From: Phymatolithon calcareum
Lineage: Eukaryota; Rhodophyta; Florideophyceae; Hapalidiales
Reading direction: 5' to 3'
Length of the DNA stretch: 64,000 bases
Assembly: GCA_977006965.1 (NCBI GenBank)
Contig: OZ345358.1
Span: 868,001 to 932,000, forward strand
Positions within the stretch are counted from its first letter, which is position 1. Each line of letters opens with the position of its first letter. Made by a program: the position numbers and the translations under genes. Below are positions 43,826 through 53,053 of the stretch, in pieces. The notes under the pieces were generated by a model that saw only the letters and a list, made by a program, of their open reading frames with translations, had not been told where the DNA came from and made no database searches.

Positions 43826-46800
43826 CTAAAGTTGAAGCAATGCTAAATCGACACTGCCTTCAGTTAGTTCCACAATCTGCGCACTCAAAGTCTGCCGGTT
43901 ACATCGAACCAAGTCATCTTCAGCATTGACAAAAACATTATCAAAGAATTCGTCCACAGTAGTTTTCAAACTTGCCACCTTTCTCAACCGCTCCTCCAGG
44001 CCTAGCTCTGATGATTTGACGGCATCCTGTACACGAGTCAATCCCTGCAGTAAGTTCGTTTCTTCAGCGGTTTCGAAAAGACTTTCATCCACGGTCCGAC
44101 CAGCAAGAGAAGCAACGTTAGCACCGCCAATAGACTTCAACAAGCGGGCAGCCCTGCTGTGCGTATCAGCCGCATCTTTTACCATGTCCATTTCACTAGC
44201 CAGAGCGCCTTGCAGGGACACAGCTGTCTGATACGCAACATACGGATTTCGCGCATTTCGCGGCACCGCAAGTACCGCTTTGATAACGTCGGGTCGCAAC
44301 GAAATCCCAGAGCCTTCCATCAAAAACGATTCGAGTCGTTTCTCGATAAAGCCGAGCACCTCTTGTCTGTTTTCAACATTGCTCGTTGACGACATATCGG
44401 CAATTGCAATAAGGTCCGATAAATCCGAGTTGATTTCCCTTTCAATCATCGTTTGTACAATGCCGAGAGCGGCACGACGCAAAGCAAACGGATCCGCTGT
44501 CGCCTTCGGTACCAATCCAATACCGAACAACGATATGAGTGAGTCTAACCGATCGGCAATACCCACCACTGCACCCGGCAGCGATTTCGGTAGTATATCC
44601 CCGCTAAACCGCGGAAGTGCAGCTTCAAAAATAGTATCACTGACGGCTGGAGGTACTTCTCCAGATTTGTGCGCATAATGCTTTCCCATGACGCCGGCAA
44701 GCGATGTCATTTCGATAACCATTGAGGTTGCAAGGTCTGCTTTCGCAAGTTTAGCCGCTGATTTGACGACTTGTAGTTCCGCTGTTGACAATCCAATAGA
44801 GTTGCCAATCAAGGGCACAATTTTGCAAATTCGATTTGTTTTGTCCAACATAGACCCGAGTGATTCTTGGAAGGCAAGTGTGTCCAACAGCGGTACGAAA
44901 TCGGCGAGTTTCTTGTCCTTCGTATCATTTTCGTAAAAGAACGAAGCATCAGCGTATCGCGCACGAAGAACCGCTTCATTCCCAGCACGGATTGCATCAA
45001 GGTCCACTAAGCTTGCATCGCCATTCACAACGGTTATGAATGCGTTTAACAAGTTGCCGGTCTTAGCATCTGTGATCGGGAAGTATCTTTGATGCTTCTT
45101 CATGACAGTTATCAAAACATCATCCGGTAATCCTAAGAATGTGGGATCGAATCTTCCCAAAATCGGAATCGGGTTTTCCACCAAGTTCGCTACCTCTTCC
45201 AAAAGTGCTTCGTCAATTTCCAAATTACCATCAATCGCGGAAACCAATTTTGCAGACTCCGCAGATATAACCGACCTTCGCCGCTCCTTGGAAAGCATAA
45301 TCTGGTTCTTCTTCATTTCAGTTTCGTACTCATCTGCAGAGTTTACAAGAATCGACGATGCAAAGCCGTCAGAGCCGCGCAGAGAGCGACTTATTGCCTC
45401 GGGGCTTACGCCGGAAAACTGGAAAGACACTTGATGGTCTCCAAGCATACAAAGAAGCCAGCGCACAGGTCTCGAAAACGCAACGCCGGTCTCATTCCAT
45501 CGCATTGTTTTGACAAACGAAATTTTGCCAAGAAGTTCTGTTGGAATCGCTGTAGCAAGCACGTCCACGGCATTTCTCCCCTTCCGTTCTATCGTGGCAT
45601 ACAGATAGCCCTCTTGCTCGTCAAACTCAGCAAGCTTGATGTCTGAAATGCCCTGCTTTTTCAAAAAGCCGGTGGCAGCGCGAGTCGGATTCCCATCTTT
45701 GTCCAACGCAGCGCGCAGAGGAGGGCCGCGCACCCGCTCTTTCGTGTCCTCTTGTTGCGTTTGAAGATTCTTCACCATGACGGCGACTCGTCGCGGGGTA
45801 CCATTGACGTTGACGCTGTCGAATCGCAACGAAGCGTCGTCGAGCAGCGTAGTAAACAAAGATTTGACCTGAGCTATCATGCTGTCCAGGTCCGCGGGCG
45901 GGAGCTCCTCCATGCCAATTTCAAGCACAAAGTTCTCTTTTTCCATTAGCGGTCGTGGCGATGATACGGATGATGATATGGATGATGCAGCACTCGTGGA
46001 CGAAAGTGTATTATTACCCCGGCCTGCAGAAGAAAGTAATGGAAACTTCAGTTCTTCCCGTCGATCAAGCCAGAGCGTAGCAACTTCCCTCGCCAAGTTT
46101 CGCATTCTCTGGAAGAATCTCGCCCTCTCAGTAACCCCAACCGCCCCACGTGCGTCAAGAACATTAAACGCATGACTCGCCTTCAGCAAATAGCCATAAG
46201 CCGGAACAGGAAGCCTCTTTCCCAGCAGCTGCTTCGCCTCCATCTCATACTCATCGAAAAGCAACGCATTCCGTCTCACATCCGCTTCCTCAAGGTTATA
46301 CCTGCTCATCTCATACTCATTCTGCATGAAAACCTCACCATACGTAATCCCCGGTGCAAACAAAATGTCCTTAAAATGTCTCTTCCCCTGCAACGACATG
46401 ACAATCCGTTCCAATCCATACGTAACCTCCACAGCAACATTCTGCAACGGCACACCCCCCGCCTGTTGAAAGTAAGTAAACTGCGTAACCTCCATCCCAT
46501 CCAACCAAACCTCCCACCCCAATCCCCAAGCCCCCAGCGCCGGGCTCTGCCAATTATCCTCCACAAACCTCACATCATGTCTACAAACATCAATCCCCAG
46601 CGCGCGATAGCTCCCAAGCACGAGTTCCTGCGCGCATTCCGGCGCCGGTTTCACAATCACCTGAAACTGCGTGTGTCGCTGCAGCCTGTTCGGATTTTCC
46701 CCGTAGCGCGAATCATCCGGCCGTAACGAAGGCTCCTCGTACGCAACACTCCAAGGCTCCGGTCCGAGCACTCGCAGAAATGTGGCGGGGTTCATTGTGC

Positions 46801-47095
46801 CGGCCCCCACCTCAGTGTTGCAAGGATGCCAGATGAGACACCCCTTGCTCGCCCAGTAGTCCTGTAGGACACGCACTGCGTCTTGAAATGTCGGCGCGGA
46901 CGTTGCGCATGTGCTGCTTTCAGCGGACGACTTTGACGATACGGTCGTCGGCGGGTGCACCGTCGTGGACGACGCACGGATCGTTGACGCTCGCGACAGG
47001 CGCCCTGGCCACCGTGTGCGCGCGCAAACGAGACCGCGCCTCCATGCGCCCCGTAGTATCGTTGGCGCAGGGGCGCAAAAGGCAAGGTGCATCAT
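43826..47095 (-). CDS. Glycine--tRNA ligase, fused alpha and beta subunits (organellar)
   Basis: Charges tRNA-Gly with glycine using ATP. It is the bacterial-type enzyme with both subunits in one chain, as in plant EDD1/GlyRS-2 and some bacteria. Single exon, 1089 residues, close to the plant length of about 1070. Residues 1 to about 65 are rich in Arg, Ala and Ser and poor in acid, fitting a transit peptide for plastid and/or mitochondrion. The alpha catalytic part starts near residue 70 ([71 protein letters not shown]). A Ser-rich linker near 355-385 leads to the beta part ([58 protein letters not shown]), with the C-terminal tRNA-binding part to the end. ATG ATG opens the frame at 47095. 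It is in line with four other minus-strand genes but 600 bases from the next. Confidence 0.95.
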   Translation of the reverse strand: MMHLAFCAPAPTILRGAWRRGLVCARTRWPGRLSRASTIRASSTTVHPPTTVSSKSSAESSTCATSAPTFQDAVRVLQDYWASKGCLIWHPCNTEVGAGTMNPATFLRVLGPEPWSVAYEEPSLRPDDSRYGENPNRLQRHTQFQVIVKPAPECAQELVLGSYRALGIDVCRHDVRFVEDNWQSPALGAWGLGWEVWLDGMEVTQFTYFQQAGGVPLQNVAVEVTYGLERIVMSLQGKRHFKDILFAPGITYGEVFMQNEYEMSRYNLEEADVRRNALLFDEYEMEAKQLLGKRLPVPAYGYLLKASHAFNVLDARGAVGVTERARFFQRMRNLAREVATLWLDRREELKFPLLSSAGRGNNTLSSTSAASSISSSVSSPRPLMEKENFVLEIGMEELPPADLDSMIAQVKSLFTTLLDDASLRFDSVNVNGTPRRVAVMVKNLQTQQEDTKERVRGPPLRAALDKDGNPTRAATGFLKKQGISDIKLAEFDEQEGYLYATIERKGRNAVDVLATAIPTELLGKISFVKTMRWNETGVAFSRPVRWLLCMLGDHQVSFQFSGVSPEAISRSLRGSDGFASSILVNSADEYETEMKKNQIMLSKERRRSVISAESAKLVSAIDGNLEIDEALLEEVANLVENPIPILGRFDPTFLGLPDDVLITVMKKHQRYFPITDAKTGNLLNAFITVVNGDASLVDLDAIRAGNEAVLRARYADASFFYENDTKDKKLADFVPLLDTLAFQESLGSMLDKTNRICKIVPLIGNSIGLSTAELQVVKSAAKLAKADLATSMVIEMTSLAGVMGKHYAHKSGEVPPAVSDTIFEAALPRFSGDILPKSLPGAVVGIADRLDSLISLFGIGLVPKATADPFALRRAALGIVQTMIEREINSDLSDLIAIADMSSTSNVENRQEVLGFIEKRLESFLMEGSGISLRPDVIKAVLAVPRNARNPYVAYQTAVSLQGALASEMDMVKDAADTHSRAARLLKSIGGANVASLAGRTVDESLFETAEETNLLQGLTRVQDAVKSSELGLEERLRKVASLKTTVDEFFDNVFVNAEDDLVRCNRQTLSAQIVELTEGSVDLALLQL

Positions 47096-47706
47096 GCCGC
47101 GTGATCTCGGCCGTCTTCACGACGATGCCCTCGAGATTGGCGCGCGCTGAAGATTGGGCATCGATGGATTGATCTCCCCCAATTCTGGATCACCTGCTTG
47201 TTGAAAGGTATGATAAATTGAGCTGGGACTACAATACTGTTCAGCCGTCTAACTACTGTACTTTCCAAGCTGCCGTCTGGACAAGAACGTCGTAACGATA
47301 TTCTTCTCCTGTCGGTCGGTCGGCACAAGCAAAGCCGCTTTGGTCATGCAATAAACCGGGGGTGCAGCTAGCGAAGCGTACATCGATCGTGCTCGCAGTA
47401 ATGTATTTATTCGTTTCCGTTGCGTTAGTCTCCTACATGCTCGTCTAGTTATACTTCCACGTTTCAAAGAAGTCGAGGCGGGTCACGTTGATTTTCATGG
47501 CTAAAAGACAGACAGACCCCCTGTCTTCTCCGGCCGACCGCCCTGATTCTTTTCAACACTGCCCTCGTTCGGCACCAGTATCCATCGTCTTTGCGACCAC
47601 GAGTTCGATCGCTCTTCTAACCTTCTTTTCTTCGACCAAAGCCGTGTGTCGCAGCACACATATCAACCCCGAGTAGCGTACCAAAATCTCTCGAAACATG
47701 CACCAG
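47096..47706. other. Intergenic spacer between GlyRS and aspartyl protease genes
   Basis: 611 bases holding the GlyRS upstream region and the 3' flank of the protease. No gene, repeat or clear TATA box seen. Confidence 0.5.
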
Positions 47707-49533
47707 CTAGCTACCCGAAGCGCCGTTCTGCTCTTGTATTCGTTTTGCCGAATGTCCATTCATGTCTGTCTGCACAAACAGAGTTTCATCGTCACTTTCA
47801 TCATCCTCTCTTCCGGCAAGCGTGTACTCATGCTGCTGTTCTCTCCCTCTTGTCCCCCGTCCATAAAGAACGATAACAAACAAACCAATGCCACAAATCA
47901 ATAGCATGGAAAAGAAGCCAGCAACAGACCCGAAAATAAGTCCCGCCTGCGGCCCCAGGGCGCATATGCATGAAGCGCCCGAACATTTCGGATATGGTAT
48001 AAGTCCAAGCCCGGATTCCGGCCCGCATGTACCCGCCACGAAATCGAAACTGCATCCAACTTGACTTGCGCATTCCACGCACGTCGACAAATCATGACAC
48101 TTTGGCGGCGACCCGCACCCCTGTTTAGCGACAGCGAATCCGATACGCTTATTCGCACGATCGTAATGCGTGACATATCTCGTCATCACCGTATTTCCGA
48201 AAATGGCGTCGTTCCCATGGCTCAAATGTTTCATCGCCATAATTCCCACACACCGCAACTTGCTCTTCATAATGCTGCCATGTTGATGATATCGAATCAT
48301 ATAATCCTCCGGTCTCAATTCCAAGATGAAACCTCCCTTGTCACCAATGTCAAACTTAAGCACCGGCAATTTCGCAACCATCTCATCACTAAGCGCCGAG
48401 CATGCCGCCGGTCTGAACCACGACTTTGCTCCACACAGCCCATCGATGTGGCAATAATGTGTCTGCAGATGCTCCATGAGCATGTTAAACACAGTAACCT
48501 TGACAACAAGCAGTGTGGTACCACTATCCACAATAACCTTTCTGAAATACGGCAGATGCATATTCCGCTCACCAATCCGCAGCACATTGCTCACATTGAC
48601 CGAATAATACGTCGGCACCTTACTGAGCGCAAGCGGAACATACGTCATCTTTCCCGCCGCCAACACAGGATCCATCCCCCCAAGCACGAGCTTTCCACCC
48701 TCACCATACACACATATCGCAAAGCTATCTTCAACCTTGCCGGCCTTAACCATCTGTTGAAACGGCGGTTCCACACACGTCGGATTACACGCAAGAGCCT
48801 TATACGCCATACCAAGAATACCATCCACAACACGTCTCTCAAAATGCGTCGAATCCTCAAGAATGCCGCCAAACACAACCTTCGCCGTGATATTATCCCC
48901 CCAAGTCATATCATCAACCACAAGCGCCCCTCTCGCAAAGCTCTTATCCCCATACTTGAGACTGAATCCGCACGCACTAGGATTCCGCCCCGCGCAGCAT
49001 GCATCACTAGCCGAGCAATGCGCACAATGATGCGCGGCACACATATCCGGTCGACACAACTTATTCGTACAAGATACCCATCGTCCACGTCCATGTCTGC
49101 TCAGCTTCATGTTGTATCTCAAATCCGACGACAGACAGTGAGTACACTCCGCCATCGGTAGAGCGAGAGTGGAAGAGCCTGTGTCGATCTGCACGCGCAC
49201 CGGCTGACCGCCGATGAAAATCTGTGTATAGTACTCGCCAACACTGGAGATGCCGCCGAGAAGGTCGACCACGTGAAACTTCTCCGCGATTTCCATTACC
49301 GGTCGCTCTAGCCCGACCGCTTGGCGCACACGCGCGAGCAGCGAGGCGGGCTCCGCGAAACGGTGCACGGATACCACGGGCGGGAAGCCGCGCCATGAGC
49401 CGGGCTTCGCGGCGCGCGGAGGGCGCACGACGATGGACTGCACGCTCGGTTTTGCGTGCACGGCGCAAAGCAGAAGCGCCGCCGTGAGGACGGCGAGGGA
49501 GACCGGGCGCCGCATTGGGGGTCGCCGACGCAT
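47707..49533 (-). CDS. Pepsin-family (A1) aspartyl protease, membrane-anchored
   Basis: Single exon, 608 residues. A signal peptide lies at about residues 1-27 (PVSLAVLTAALLLCAVHA). The first catalytic motif is QIDTGSSTLALP, with Asp117. A Cys-rich insert follows at residues 130-190 (CTHC, CTNKLC, CAAHHCAHCSASDACC). The flap region is YGDKSFARG near 194. The second motif is IVDSGTTLLVV, with Asp336. After another Cys cluster (CHDLSTCVECASQVGCSFDF) a single membrane span lies at about 530-555 (GLIFGSVAGFFSMLLICGIG), followed by an acidic cytosolic tail. This is a type I membrane protease of the secretory pathway or cell surface. The Cys-rich insert and the anchor recall plant nepenthesin-like and plasmepsin V-like enzymes rather than soluble pepsins. 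The substrate is unknown. Both catalytic Asp residues are present, so it is probably active. Confidence 0.9.
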   Translation of the reverse strand: MRRRPPMRRPVSLAVLTAALLLCAVHAKPSVQSIVVRPPRAAKPGSWRGFPPVVSVHRFAEPASLLARVRQAVGLERPVMEIAEKFHVVDLLGGISSVGEYYTQIFIGGQPVRVQIDTGSSTLALPMAECTHCLSSDLRYNMKLSRHGRGRWVSCTNKLCRPDMCAAHHCAHCSASDACCAGRNPSACGFSLKYGDKSFARGALVVDDMTWGDNITAKVVFGGILEDSTHFERRVVDGILGMAYKALACNPTCVEPPFQQMVKAGKVEDSFAICVYGEGGKLVLGGMDPVLAAGKMTYVPLALSKVPTYYSVNVSNVLRIGERNMHLPYFRKVIVDSGTTLLVVKVTVFNMLMEHLQTHYCHIDGLCGAKSWFRPAACSALSDEMVAKLPVLKFDIGDKGGFILELRPEDYMIRYHQHGSIMKSKLRCVGIMAMKHLSHGNDAIFGNTVMTRYVTHYDRANKRIGFAVAKQGCGSPPKCHDLSTCVECASQVGCSFDFVAGTCGPESGLGLIPYPKCSGASCICALGPQAGLIFGSVAGFFSMLLICGIGLFVIVLYGRGTRGREQQHEYTLAGREDDESDDETLFVQTDMNGHSAKRIQEQNGASGS

Positions 49534-50280
49534 CGCGCTACATGCAGCGCGGGGTCGTGGACTGGCTGTCGTCCGGGGATGGACACGGGTGGCGAAGAAG
49601 ATTGAAATTTGGGTGGCGGGTGATGGCTAATTTTTAACGTTTTTTAGGGTTTTGTCACACGCGTTTGAAGTTGATTGCGTTTCGGATGCGATTTTCTCCC
49701 CTTCGCAGTGTCCTGAGCATCTGCAAGGCGATCTTTACCTTCCCTTCACGGCGACGCAGACTTGTGTAATAACAATCAATGATTGTTCTGACGCTGAAAC
49801 ACAGTGCATTAAAGTTTAGTTTTCTATGTAAAATACAAATTGGTCATTCTCTCCACGCTTGCTAACGATTACTGTAGCGCTTGACTGACTGTTGCTGAAG
49901 TTAGTCCTCCCCTGTCTGGGCACAACCTGACGCAGAATGCCAACGTATTGATTCCGTGCCTCAAAATTTCATACGCATCGACGCGCACACACTAAGTTGA
50001 AAGTACAGGCAAGCAATAGATGCAGCAGCGGCGCTACGGGATTGGAATCTTCCTCCACATGTCAAAGGAGTTCTTGCAACGCGTCAGAATGAACGAAAGA
50101 AAGAAAGTGCCCTTTGCCAATAATAACCGTGCGAAGAACACTTTTCAAAATCCACCCGTCCGATTCTGCTCGACCGCCCGCCCGCTCGCGTCGTCCAAAG
50201 CGCATGATTCGCATTCAATCCGAATCGTTCGCCGAGAACCATTTCCAAAACATCGCCATCCCTCGAACCCCTGATCCTAC
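49534..50280. other. Intergenic spacer, no gene
   Basis: Upstream region of the protease gene and 3' flank of the Mpv17-like gene. Only short frames were seen. Confidence 0.5.
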
Positions 50281-51084
50281 TCAAACCTCAGCCTCATCCC
50301 CCACAACCCGTCCATACTTCCCAACCCCACTCCCCTGCGATCTCGCCTTCCCCCCCTTCGCCACCACAGCGACATTAATCTTAGACGAGAAATACGCATT
50401 CCAAAACAGCGAGCACAAATTCGCAAACACAACTCTCAACTCCGGCGTACCAATATAGTAATTACAAAAATTCGCCGGCATCCAAAAAACCCCATTCTTA
50501 AACCACAACGGTCCAAACTGCATCTCCATCCTCCTCAAAGTATTCCTCCATCCCCGTCGACAAACAACGCCATCATAAAAGAAATAAACAACAATACAAA
50601 AAGGCTCCAAAGTAATCTGTTCAAACAAACACTTCTGCAACGATCCAGCAACATCATCCCCCGGTCCATATTCATTCATAATCGAATACCAAACATACAG
50701 AAACGGTCCCATAAACCCCATACCATACACCGTATACCTCGTCAGCCTTCGCACACACACCCGTGTCGACATCAACCGCTGCGCAGCCAGATCGGCCACG
50801 AAGAATATCGCGCCAGCACTAACAGCCCGCGCTGTGAATGGATGTACATGCAATACACGCAAATACCAATGCAGCATCCGTCGCCACGCACGACGAAGTC
50901 GCAACGGCGGGAATACAAGCAGAATGCATACAAGCGCAACCGTGAAACAAAACAGCGCTGCACGAGCAACATACTGTCTTCGCAATCGCACACGGTTCTT
51001 TCCGATTGACAATGACCCCGTCGGCGGCGGCAGTTCATTTGACCCGCCCCGCGCCACCAAGCCCGGCATGGAGAGTGCAGTCAT
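50281..51084 (-). CDS. Mpv17/PMP22 family membrane protein, 267 residues
   Basis: Small integral membrane protein of mitochondria, peroxisomes or plastids; family members include Mpv17, PXMP2 and yeast Sym1. The first ATG is at 51084; the frame is open further upstream but only with a GTG at 51231. A hydrophobic segment (ALFCFTVALVCILLVFPPL) precedes the core. Family signatures in order: WYLRVLHVHPFTARAVSAGA, then FVADLAAQRL, YGMGFMGPFLYVWYSIM, CLFEQITLEPFCIVVYFFY, and near the end PLWFKNGVFWMPANFCNYYI then FWNAYFSSK (compare W-x-P-x-x-NF and W-x-x-Y-x-S of the family). The basic, Arg-rich N-terminus could target it to an organelle. The extra N-terminal hydrophobic segment makes it longer than Mpv17 itself (about 176 residues). 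Single exon. Confidence 0.85.
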   Translation of the reverse strand: MTALSMPGLVARGGSNELPPPTGSLSIGKNRVRLRRQYVARAALFCFTVALVCILLVFPPLRLRRAWRRMLHWYLRVLHVHPFTARAVSAGAIFFVADLAAQRLMSTRVCVRRLTRYTVYGMGFMGPFLYVWYSIMNEYGPGDDVAGSLQKCLFEQITLEPFCIVVYFFYDGVVCRRGWRNTLRRMEMQFGPLWFKNGVFWMPANFCNYYIGTPELRVVFANLCSLFWNAYFSSKINVAVVAKGGKARSQGSGVGKYGRVVGDEAEV

Positions 51085-51386
51085 CGCTCGACGGGCATAG
51101 CGTGCGCGCGGAGACGGCGCCCGGAACGCGGGCTGCGCAAAGCGACACTCAGACCGTGTTGCTTGCTTGTACGGCGATACAATACCGACGGCAAAGCACT
51201 GTCGTGATTGCGCGGGAGGGGTGGCGGGCACGGGAATGGTACCTTGATTGCGAGAATCGTTCTTACGAAACAGTTACGTCCTGCCTGCGCTCACCATGAA
51301 ACTGGCGACCACAGCACATTTCATCCACGTGGAAACAACTTACAGTGAACATGGAAGTATTATTTATTGTGTAATGTTGCCGCCAA

Positions 51387-52640
51387 TCACAGGTCAAGTT
51401 TGCGAATTTCAAAAAATTTCTGGACTTGTTCATCCGTCACGGCCTCCCTTTTTTCCTGATGTTCCTTGATAAGTTTTTGCATCAACTCAATGAGAATCTT
51501 CTTAAGTTCACCCGAAAGCATTTCACCTGAAGAATATTCCTTCCTGATTCTCTCCAACTCCTCGTCATCCTCCATGAAGAACGTCAGATATCGATATGAA
51601 ACATCGACAGAACAGTCACCCCCCAATCGTCGATGCTCCTCAAGTGTAGCACGTCCGCCAGAGAATGCGTACTTGTTAATTTTCGTTTTGATTTTCTTCG
51701 GCGTATCATTCAGAAATATCGCGCTCTCCTCCACACTCGATGACATCTTCGTTCCCTCGCCTTGCAACGCCGGGAAGAACTTTGAGTGCAGCAAAGACGG
51801 CTTGTTGAGATTCATTCGTGGCGCTACGTCGCGCGTCAGTCGGAAGTAGGGGTCTTGATCGATGGCGCATGGAATTAGACATTGCATGTTCGAATCTGCG
51901 CCAAATATGTGCGGGAAACTCGACGAGAATGAGGGCGCAGCCTGCACGGCTGGGAATCCATGCTTGCCGATGTTATCCGTATCTACAAAGCCAAACACTG
52001 CTCGTGCTTGATTGTAGGTGATAAGTTTCTGAATGCGCAGGATGTTCGGGTATAAATGTCCGATGTAAGAACTGTCTGAAAAGATGAAAGTTTTCCTAGG
52101 ATCAAACCCAATAGCGATAATGTCCCGCGCATTCTGTCGTCCCAATTCGACATATTCAGATAACGGTCGCGCTTTCTTCGCATCCTTGGGTGGCTTGGCG
52201 AATAGGAACTTTTCGTCATCCGTTAGCTGAATGACACACACGACATCGAATGCGCTTTGCAGATACTGTGTCATGATGAAGGGTACCAAATGGCCCATAT
52301 GCATAGAGATTGACGACGGTCCGCGTCCGGTGTATAGGTAGAATTTCTCACCGGCTTCGTATTTGTCAAGTAATATGGTCAAATCTCGATGGGAGAAAAA
52401 TATACCGCGACGCAGAAAGACATGTGCGCGCTTGCCCGTCAGCTTCTCGAAACGAGCGATGAGTTCGTCGGATATTAAATGCGAGCCGAATTGCGCTATC
52501 AGCTTGTCGTAGTCTACCGATCCTGTCACCTCCCACGGCGTCACTTTCGCTAGCCTTGTCGTGCTTCTGTCGGCCATGTTTGCGTCCGGTAGCGCGGCGG
52601 AGAGTCCGTTCAGGTGCGAGAGACTTGACATTTCGGGCAT
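51387..52640 (-). CDS. Tryptophan--tRNA ligase, cytosolic type
   Basis: Class I synthetase that charges tRNA-Trp. Single exon, 417 residues, ATG at 52640. It has the eukaryotic/archaeal form. The entry [18 protein letters not shown] is typical of cytosolic TrpRS. The HIGH-type motif is [10 protein letters not shown] in [12 protein letters not shown] near residue 113. [10 protein letters not shown], a Trp-binding region near [13 protein letters not shown], and the KMSKS-type motif [15 protein letters not shown] near residue 303 follow. The anticodon-binding helical part ([19 protein letters not shown]) reaches the C-terminus. There is no WHEP domain and no transit peptide, so a cytosolic role is likely. 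It diverges from the TONSOKU gene across 413 bases, which may hold a shared promoter region. Confidence 0.95.
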   Translation of the reverse strand: MPEMSSLSHLNGLSAALPDANMADRSTTRLAKVTPWEVTGSVDYDKLIAQFGSHLISDELIARFEKLTGKRAHVFLRRGIFFSHRDLTILLDKYEAGEKFYLYTGRGPSSISMHMGHLVPFIMTQYLQSAFDVVCVIQLTDDEKFLFAKPPKDAKKARPLSEYVELGRQNARDIIAIGFDPRKTFIFSDSSYIGHLYPNILRIQKLITYNQARAVFGFVDTDNIGKHGFPAVQAAPSFSSSFPHIFGADSNMQCLIPCAIDQDPYFRLTRDVAPRMNLNKPSLLHSKFFPALQGEGTKMSSSVEESAIFLNDTPKKIKTKINKYAFSGGRATLEEHRRLGGDCSVDVSYRYLTFFMEDDEELERIRKEYSSGEMLSGELKKILIELMQKLIKEHQEKREAVTDEQVQKFFEIRKLDL

Positions 52641-53053
52641 GAAGGTGGGGTTGAGGGATTGGGATGTAGTCTGGGACGATGACGCTGTGCTATGACGGTG
52701 CGGCTAGGCGTTGCTGTGCTGAGTCAGTCGTTCTGTCTGGGAAAGCACATTGGCTCTTCGAGCGTTGTCCCGATCAGACGAATCATACGTTGTTCGCCTC
52801 ATTATGATTGAGATTTTGGTGTAACTACTTTTGTACTCAAATAATTATACAGACTGTATGAGGCGGGAAATTATAAAAGGTATTTTTCTTGCGCGCCAAT
52901 TCACCATATTTCGAAACTTTGTGCATCCAGGATCAACAAATCGTCAAGAGGTCATCATGTATACCTGCCTTCAATACTGCGGTGTTCGCCAAGGTCGCCC
53001 CAACCCAGACGCGCATCAAATCCAAAATCTGCAGCAAACCGAAGTGGCGCAGA
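52641..53053. promoter_or_regulatory. Shared upstream region of TrpRS and TONSOKU-like genes
   Basis: 413 bases between two divergent starts. No clear TATA box or repeated element was identified. The assignment as a bidirectional promoter region rests on position only. Confidence 0.35.

Noticed and set aside
48061-49161. 366-codon plus frame opposite the aspartyl protease
   Set aside because: It is antisense to a gene with clear catalytic motifs. Its His/Arg/Thr-rich product is typical of a shadow frame.
50281-51231. Mpv17-like protein starting at 51231 (316 residues)
   Set aside because: The codon there is GTG. The first in-frame ATG is at 51084, so the shorter form was annotated.
52889-53053. 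55-residue N-terminal extension of the TONSOKU-like protein
   Set aside because: It begins with TTG and no ATG occurs before 53054, so an upstream exon would be needed.
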